NCBI RefSeq assembly: GCF_937997595.1
Contig: NZ_CALKTS010000171.1
Span: forward strand, 1 to 26,257
Source of the DNA: an uncultured Campylobacter sp.
GTDB lineage: Bacteria > Campylobacterota > Campylobacteria > Campylobacterales > Campylobacteraceae
Direction: 5' to 3'
DNA: 26,257 nt
Shown piece by piece: positions 21,907-26,257 of the stretch. The stretch's first letter is position 1, and every line of letters begins with the position of its first letter. The notes beneath the pieces are model-generated. The model was not told the DNA's origin. It searched no databases and saw only the letters and a program-made list of their open reading frames with translations. A program made the translations under genes and the position numbers.

Positions 21907-23974
21907 CGCCACTGCGAGCACCCCGGAGGACTTAGGCACCATAGAAGTGCAAGATACCCAAAAGCTCCGTCGCGACGACAGAGATTATGAGGCTAGAAAG
22001 CTCGTTAAAAGTACCACCAGGCTCGATCTTACGGCGAGAGAAACGCCCCAGTCTCTTACCGTGGTGACAGAAGCCAAGCTAAAAGATATGGGGATAACCG
22101 ATTATCAGGTGCTGATGCGAAATATCGCGGGCATTATGAGCGGGCGTATGGATGAGAGGCTCTATCCTACGGCGCGCGGATTTAGCATAGATTATTATCT
22201 GCTTGATTCGATGCCTAGCTTCGGAGGTTTTAGCCTCGGGGCGAACGATTTAAATTTACTGCCATATGAGCGCGTTGAGGTAGTAAAGGGTGCGAACGGA
22301 TTATTAGCAGGCGCAGGAAATCCCGCCGCGAGTTTAAATTTTATCCGTAAGCACGCAGATTCCACCATCCCAAAAGGTTATATAAGTCTAAACGGCGGCT
22401 CATACGACAAATACGGGCTTAAAACCGATGTGCAAAGCCCGCTCAATCAAAGCGGTTCGGTGCGCGGACGCCTAGCGTTTATGCATGAACGATCGCACTC
22501 TTATATGGACTATTACAATCGTCGCAATACTGCCGTTTATGGCGTATTAGATATCGATGTAACAGACGATTCAAGGCTGAGCTTTGGCTCATTTTATCAG
22601 ACTCTACGCCGACATGGCACGCGCTGGGGCGGAATGCCCGCGTTTAACTCGGATGGTACGCGCACGCACTTCGGCAAAAACAAAATTTTCTCTCAGCCTT
22701 GGACGCGATACGACATCTCTACGCTTGATTTTTATGCCGATTTTAAACAATATTTCTCAAACGAGGCGAGTTTAAGCTTGAGTTATTCGTTTCGTCGCGC
22801 TCATACCGATTCAAATTTGCTCTATTATGGCGGCAGGGTAGGCCCTGGCGGCATCGGAAACGTCGCCGATCTTAGCGTTTATGCTAACAAGCGCGAAGAG
22901 AATATCCACAATATCGATGCCTATGTGAATATCCCTTATGAATTTTTCGAACAAGATCATGAATTTGTATTTGGTGTGATGTATAATCTTTACAAAAAAG
23001 GATCTGATAACGTAAGTAGCTACTGGAATAGTCGAAACACTCCGGCAGGCCTTGCTTATGCCGCGCGCACTAGAATAAATTTTAACGACCTTCATATTGA
23101 AGATCCACGCTTACCGTATGTAGATCAAAATAATGCCGATCGAACTATTCAAAAAGCAATTTATGCCGCGAATAAACTCTCAATCACCGAGGATTTAAAG
23201 CTCTTATTAGGAACGCGGATGAGTTACTATAAATATAAAATTACAGGTGGAGCAGATAATAGAAATTTTACCCGCGAAATTACTCCATATGCAGGGATCA
23301 CCTATGATTTAGACGATCATCATACCCTTTATGCAAGTTATACGAGTATTTTTAAACCTCAAACCTACAAGGACAAAAACAATAAATATCTTGATCCCAT
23401 CCAAGGCAAGGACTACGAAGCGGGCATCAAAGGCGAGTATTTTGACGGCGATCTGCAAGCAAGCCTGGGCGTTTTTAAGATCATCCAAGATAAGCTCGGC
23501 ATCCGCACCGACGAGTATATCACGGGCACAAATTCCTACGCTTACAGGCAGGGTCGCGGAGTAACCAGCAGGGGCTTTGAAGCGGATGTAAACGGTAAAA
23601 TCACCGATGCACTAAGCCTAAGCATGGGGCTAGCGCACTACAAAGCCAAAGATGCTGACGGCAATATCTACGCCAGCGACTCCTCCCGCACCAGCGCAAA
23701 TCTTTTTGCAAAATATGAGATCGGCACATTTAGAATCGGCGCAGGCGCGATGTATCGCTCAAAGATTTATTCCGACTCGCCATACGGCAGGATCGAGCAG
23801 AAAGCTTACACGATTGCAAACGTAATGCTAGGCTACAAAGCGAGTAAAAACCTAGATGTGCAGCTAAACGTCGATAACATAACCGATAAGCGCTATTTTG
23901 AGGGTATTGGTTCTAATCGAATGATCTACGGCGATCCGCGCACCTTCAATCTAAGCCTTACGTATAACTTTTGA
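21839..23974 (+). CDS. TonB-dependent siderophore receptor (FhuE/FpvA-like)
   Basis: A 711-residue outer-membrane receptor. It has a signal peptide of about 20 residues, a possible TonB box GTIEVQD near 33-39, and a plug with ETPQSLTVVTEAKL and the end-of-plug signature LLPYERVEVVKGANGLLAGA. A 22-stranded barrel follows, ending in the outer-membrane consensus SLTYNF with terminal Phe. It imports a ferric siderophore, probably hydroxamate- or coprogen-type by resemblance to FhuE (uncertain). RBS AAAGGAG lies inside the preceding PepSY gene. A hairpin follows the stop. Confidence 0.9.
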   Translation: MKKVSLSLVVALNMLTSLYAENNATASTPEDLGTIEVQDTQKLRRDDRDYEARKLVKSTTRLDLTARETPQSLTVVTEAKLKDMGITDYQVLMRNIAGIMSGRMDERLYPTARGFSIDYYLLDSMPSFGGFSLGANDLNLLPYERVEVVKGANGLLAGAGNPAASLNFIRKHADSTIPKGYISLNGGSYDKYGLKTDVQSPLNQSGSVRGRLAFMHERSHSYMDYYNRRNTAVYGVLDIDVTDDSRLSFGSFYQTLRRHGTRWGGMPAFNSDGTRTHFGKNKIFSQPWTRYDISTLDFYADFKQYFSNEASLSLSYSFRRAHTDSNLLYYGGRVGPGGIGNVADLSVYANKREENIHNIDAYVNIPYEFFEQDHEFVFGVMYNLYKKGSDNVSSYWNSRNTPAGLAYAARTRINFNDLHIEDPRLPYVDQNNADRTIQKAIYAANKLSITEDLKLLLGTRMSYYKYKITGGADNRNFTREITPYAGITYDLDDHHTLYASYTSIFKPQTYKDKNNKYLDPIQGKDYEAGIKGEYFDGDLQASLGVFKIIQDKLGIRTDEYITGTNSYAYRQGRGVTSRGFEADVNGKITDALSLSMGLAHYKAKDADGNIYASDSSRTSANLFAKYEIGTFRIGAGAMYRSKIYSDSPYGRIEQKAYTIANVMLGYKASKNLDVQLNVDNITDKRYFEGIGSNRMIYGDPRTFNLSLTYNF

Positions 23975-23982
23975 CCCAAATA

Positions 23983-24033
23983 GTCGCGGCGGAATTTGTC
24001 TAATGCTTAGCTCGAATAGAATTCCATCGCGAC
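23983..24033 (+). terminator. Hairpin after TonB receptor gene
   Basis: Arms GTCGCG-GC-GGAATT (23983-23996) and AATTCC-AT-CGCGAC (24020-24033), two 6-bp blocks separated by a 2x2 mismatch, with a 23-base loop. It starts 9 bases after the stop codon; no T-run follows. Confidence 0.45.
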
Positions 24034-24196
24034 GCCATAGATAAATGGCAAATTAAGCCTAAATTTCGTAAAATCACCGCTAAGACGCGAGGTCGCGTAA
24101 TACGTTATAAAGGCAAACGATGCAAAGTTTAACTCCATAAATCCCGCTAAATTTAAACCAAATCAACCATCAAATTTAAATTTAACGGAGACAACC

Positions 24197-26257
24197 ATGA
24201 AAAGACGAGATTTTCTAAAACTAGGCGCGCTGGCTGCGGCATCGGCGCAGGCAAAGCAGTTTGACGCGGCGGCGCAGGCGATATTTGACGAGCAGATGGG
24301 GCTTTGCGCGAATAAATTCGGTGCGTTTTACGTCCAAACCATCGGTGGCAGGGTCGTTGGCACTGAGCCCTTCGAAGGCGACGCGATGCCAACGGTGCTA
24401 AACAACGCTCTAAGCGATCATATCCAAAACGAAACGCGCGTGAAATACCCATACGTGCGCAAAAGCTTCCTTGCTGGTCCCTCAAATCCAAAGCCGGAGC
24501 TTCGCGGCAAAGAGCCCTTCGTGCGCGTTAGCTGGGACGAGGCGATAAAGCTAAGCGCCAAAATTTTAAAAGAAAACTTCGATAAATACGGCTCAGAGGC
24601 CATTTACGGGCAGCTTTATCAGTGGGGTAGCCTAGGAAAGGTCGGCCACTCGCAGCGCACCGCAAAGCGCATGCTAAACGCGCTAGGAGGCTACGTGAGC
24701 GAGCTTGGCGGCTATTCTTACGGCGCGGCGACGGCGTTTTTGCCTCACGTGACCGGTTCTATCGATCCGACGCATAATCCTACGCGCTGGGAGGGCGTGG
24801 TAAAGGAGGCCAAAACAATCGTGTTTTGGGGCACGAATCCAGTCGTATCAAACAAGATCGCTATCGGCGTACCGATGCACAACTCCTACGCCTACTACGA
24901 GATTATGAAAGAGAAATTTAAAAAAGGCGAGATGAAAATTTACAGCGTCGACGTTTATCGCAACGAAACGGCGGAGTATTTCGGCGCGCAGTATCTAGCC
25001 GTGCGCCCTTGCACCGATACGGCGATGCTGATCGGGCTTTGCGAATATCTTTACGAAAACGGACTTTACGACAAAGAATTTATTGAGCGCTACACGGTCG
25101 GGTTCGATAAATTTAAGGATTATTTCACAGGCGCGAAAGACGGCGTGAAAAAGGATCTAAAATGGGCGAGTAAAATTTGCGGCGTGAGCGAAAAGGAGCT
25201 AAAAAATCTAGCGGATACTCTGGCTAAAAAAGATACGCTCATCGTCACGGGCTACTCTATCCAGCGTCAGCACCATGGCGAGATGGCGTATTGGGCGCTG
25301 ATCACGCTAGCTGCGATGCTAGGCGACATCGGCAAGACGGGGCGCGGCTACGTGATGAACGATCAGATGCATAAAAACGCCGATATCAGCTTTGTTGCAC
25401 CTAAGCTTCAGGCTTTTAACCCGGCGGTAAACGAAAAATACATCGCCCCGCAAGGCAAGCTAGCCAAAGCCAAATACCACGAGATACCAAACAGCAGGCT
25501 CATAGACGCGATCATGGAGCCTGGCAAGCAAATCGAGCGCAACGGCAAAAAATACGTCATGCCGCACATCCGCGTGATGTTTAACGCCAACGGCTCGACC
25601 TTCACCCGCCACCCGGACACCAACCGCGCGGTAGAAGCGATGAAAAAGATAGAGGCGATTATCACAACCGAGCCTTTTTGGACGAGTACAGCAAGGCTCA
25701 GCGACATCGTGCTACCGGCAGCTCTTGAGTGCGAGCGCACGGATATCGAGTTTGCAAACTCGACTAGCGAATACCTTTTTGCGATTAAACCGCTAGTAAA
25801 GCCCGCAGGCGAGAGCAAGAGCGACTTTGAGATCGCGCGGCTCATCTGCGCGCAGTGGGGCGAGGGGTACGAGCAGGCCTTTAGCGAGGGCAAAACGGAG
25901 CTTGAGTGGGTGAGGGAAATTTACGAAAACGCCGCAAAGCAAGCCGAGGGCATGGGTATAGCGATGCCTAAATTTGAGGAGTTTTGGCAAAAAGGATATG
26001 TCAAATTTGATAAGATCGACGAGAAAAAGCGCTACTTTACAAACTACGCGGACTTCCGCGCCGATCCCGAGAAAAACGCGCTAAAAACACCGTCTGGCAA
26101 GATCGAGCTCTACTCCGAAGCGGTCGAAAAGCTAGGTTATCCCGACTGCCCGCCGCACGCGACGTGGATGGAGCCGTTTGAGTGGCTGGGCGGCGACGTG
26201 AGCAAGTACCCGGTCGCCATCAGCGGCGCGCACTCTAAATTTAGGCTCCACTCGCAG
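24197..26257 (+). CDS. Tat-exported DMSO/TMAO reductase family molybdoenzyme, 3'-partial
   Basis: The frame is open from ATG 24197 to the window end (687 codons) without a stop. A twin-arginine signal RRDFLKLGA at residues 3-11 sends the folded enzyme to the periplasm. It is a bis-MGD molybdoenzyme of the DMSO reductase family: Ser174 in GGYSYGAATAFLPHV corresponds to the molybdenum-ligating serine (Ser147 of Rhodobacter DMSO reductase), and Y141/W143 in LYQW correspond to Tyr114/Trp116 with the same 33-residue spacing. The N-terminus lacks an Fe-S cysteine motif, as in TorA/DorA/BisC. It serves S- or N-oxide respiration or methionine-sulfoxide reduction; which one is open. RBS GGAG at 24187-24190. 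Confidence 0.88.
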   Translation, partial: MKRRDFLKLGALAAASAQAKQFDAAAQAIFDEQMGLCANKFGAFYVQTIGGRVVGTEPFEGDAMPTVLNNALSDHIQNETRVKYPYVRKSFLAGPSNPKPELRGKEPFVRVSWDEAIKLSAKILKENFDKYGSEAIYGQLYQWGSLGKVGHSQRTAKRMLNALGGYVSELGGYSYGAATAFLPHVTGSIDPTHNPTRWEGVVKEAKTIVFWGTNPVVSNKIAIGVPMHNSYAYYEIMKEKFKKGEMKIYSVDVYRNETAEYFGAQYLAVRPCTDTAMLIGLCEYLYENGLYDKEFIERYTVGFDKFKDYFTGAKDGVKKDLKWASKICGVSEKELKNLADTLAKKDTLIVTGYSIQRQHHGEMAYWALITLAAMLGDIGKTGRGYVMNDQMHKNADISFVAPKLQAFNPAVNEKYIAPQGKLAKAKYHEIPNSRLIDAIMEPGKQIERNGKKYVMPHIRVMFNANGSTFTRHPDTNRAVEAMKKIEAIITTEPFWTSTARLSDIVLPAALECERTDIEFANSTSEYLFAIKPLVKPAGESKSDFEIARLICAQWGEGYEQAFSEGKTELEWVREIYENAAKQAEGMGIAMPKFEEFWQKGYVKFDKIDEKKRYFTNYADFRADPEKNALKTPSGKIELYSEAVEKLGYPDCPPHATWMEPFEWLGGDVSKYPVAISGAHSKFRLHSQ

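Noticed and set aside
1..26257. tRNA, rRNA or insertion-sequence genes
   Set aside because: I looked for T-loop-like GTTCRANYC motifs with acceptor stems and for transposase-like frames and found none I could support.

Overview
The window looks like chromosomal DNA of a comparatively G+C-rich Campylobacter or close relative in Campylobacterota (my inference; C. gracilis would fit). Pointers are the ubiquitous AAATTT/TAAAATTT words in genes and spacers, AAAGGA-type ribosome binding sites, occasional TTG starts, and the gene set: split ThrE exporter, PepSY proteins, TonB receptor, Fhs, cysteine-rich Sel1 protein and a Tat-exported molybdoenzyme. No tRNA, rRNA, CRISPR array or recognisable insertion sequence was found.

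Left part (1-4.6 kb): the 3' end of a split threonine/serine exporter converges on a PepSY membrane protein that has a Fur-like box in its promoter. Between them sits an AT-rich block (about 1372-3332) unlike its surroundings. It carries an intact zeta-toxin-family kinase, a small unknown protein and a zeta-type kinase broken just after its P-loop. A 27-bp imperfect direct repeat (1345-1371 and 3333-3359) brackets the block, so it may be a small mobile or formerly mobile toxin-antitoxin island.

Middle-left (4.6-11 kb): two tandem paralogous membrane proteins of unknown function share a cysteine motif. They are followed by a DMT-family permease, a secreted VWA-domain protein with a perfect inverted repeat around its likely promoter, a D-serine dehydratase/D-threonine aldolase-type PLP enzyme and a pyrimidine-dimer glycosylase family protein. 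Spacers here are long and repeat-rich.

Middle-right (11.3-17.65 kb): this segment is bounded by two direct copies of the 3' end of fhs, one truncated and one part of the intact gene. Inside are a histidine-phosphatase gene broken by one amber codon, a cysteine-rich Sel1 protein, and a large unusual protein with two DnaJ-type zinc-finger blocks, three membrane segments and a peptidoglycan-binding-like tail. There is also a 1.5-kb non-coding tract with a 9-bp tandem repeat and a decayed fragment of the zinc-finger gene, and a decayed fragment of the phosphatase lies at 12431-12471. The segment looks like an inserted and eroding region, possibly a Campbell-type integration into fhs.

Right part (17.3-26.3 kb): housekeeping genes fhs, xth and dgkA, then a PepSY protein overlapping a TonB-dependent siderophore receptor, and finally the 5' part of a DMSO/TMAO-reductase family molybdoenzyme that runs off the window.
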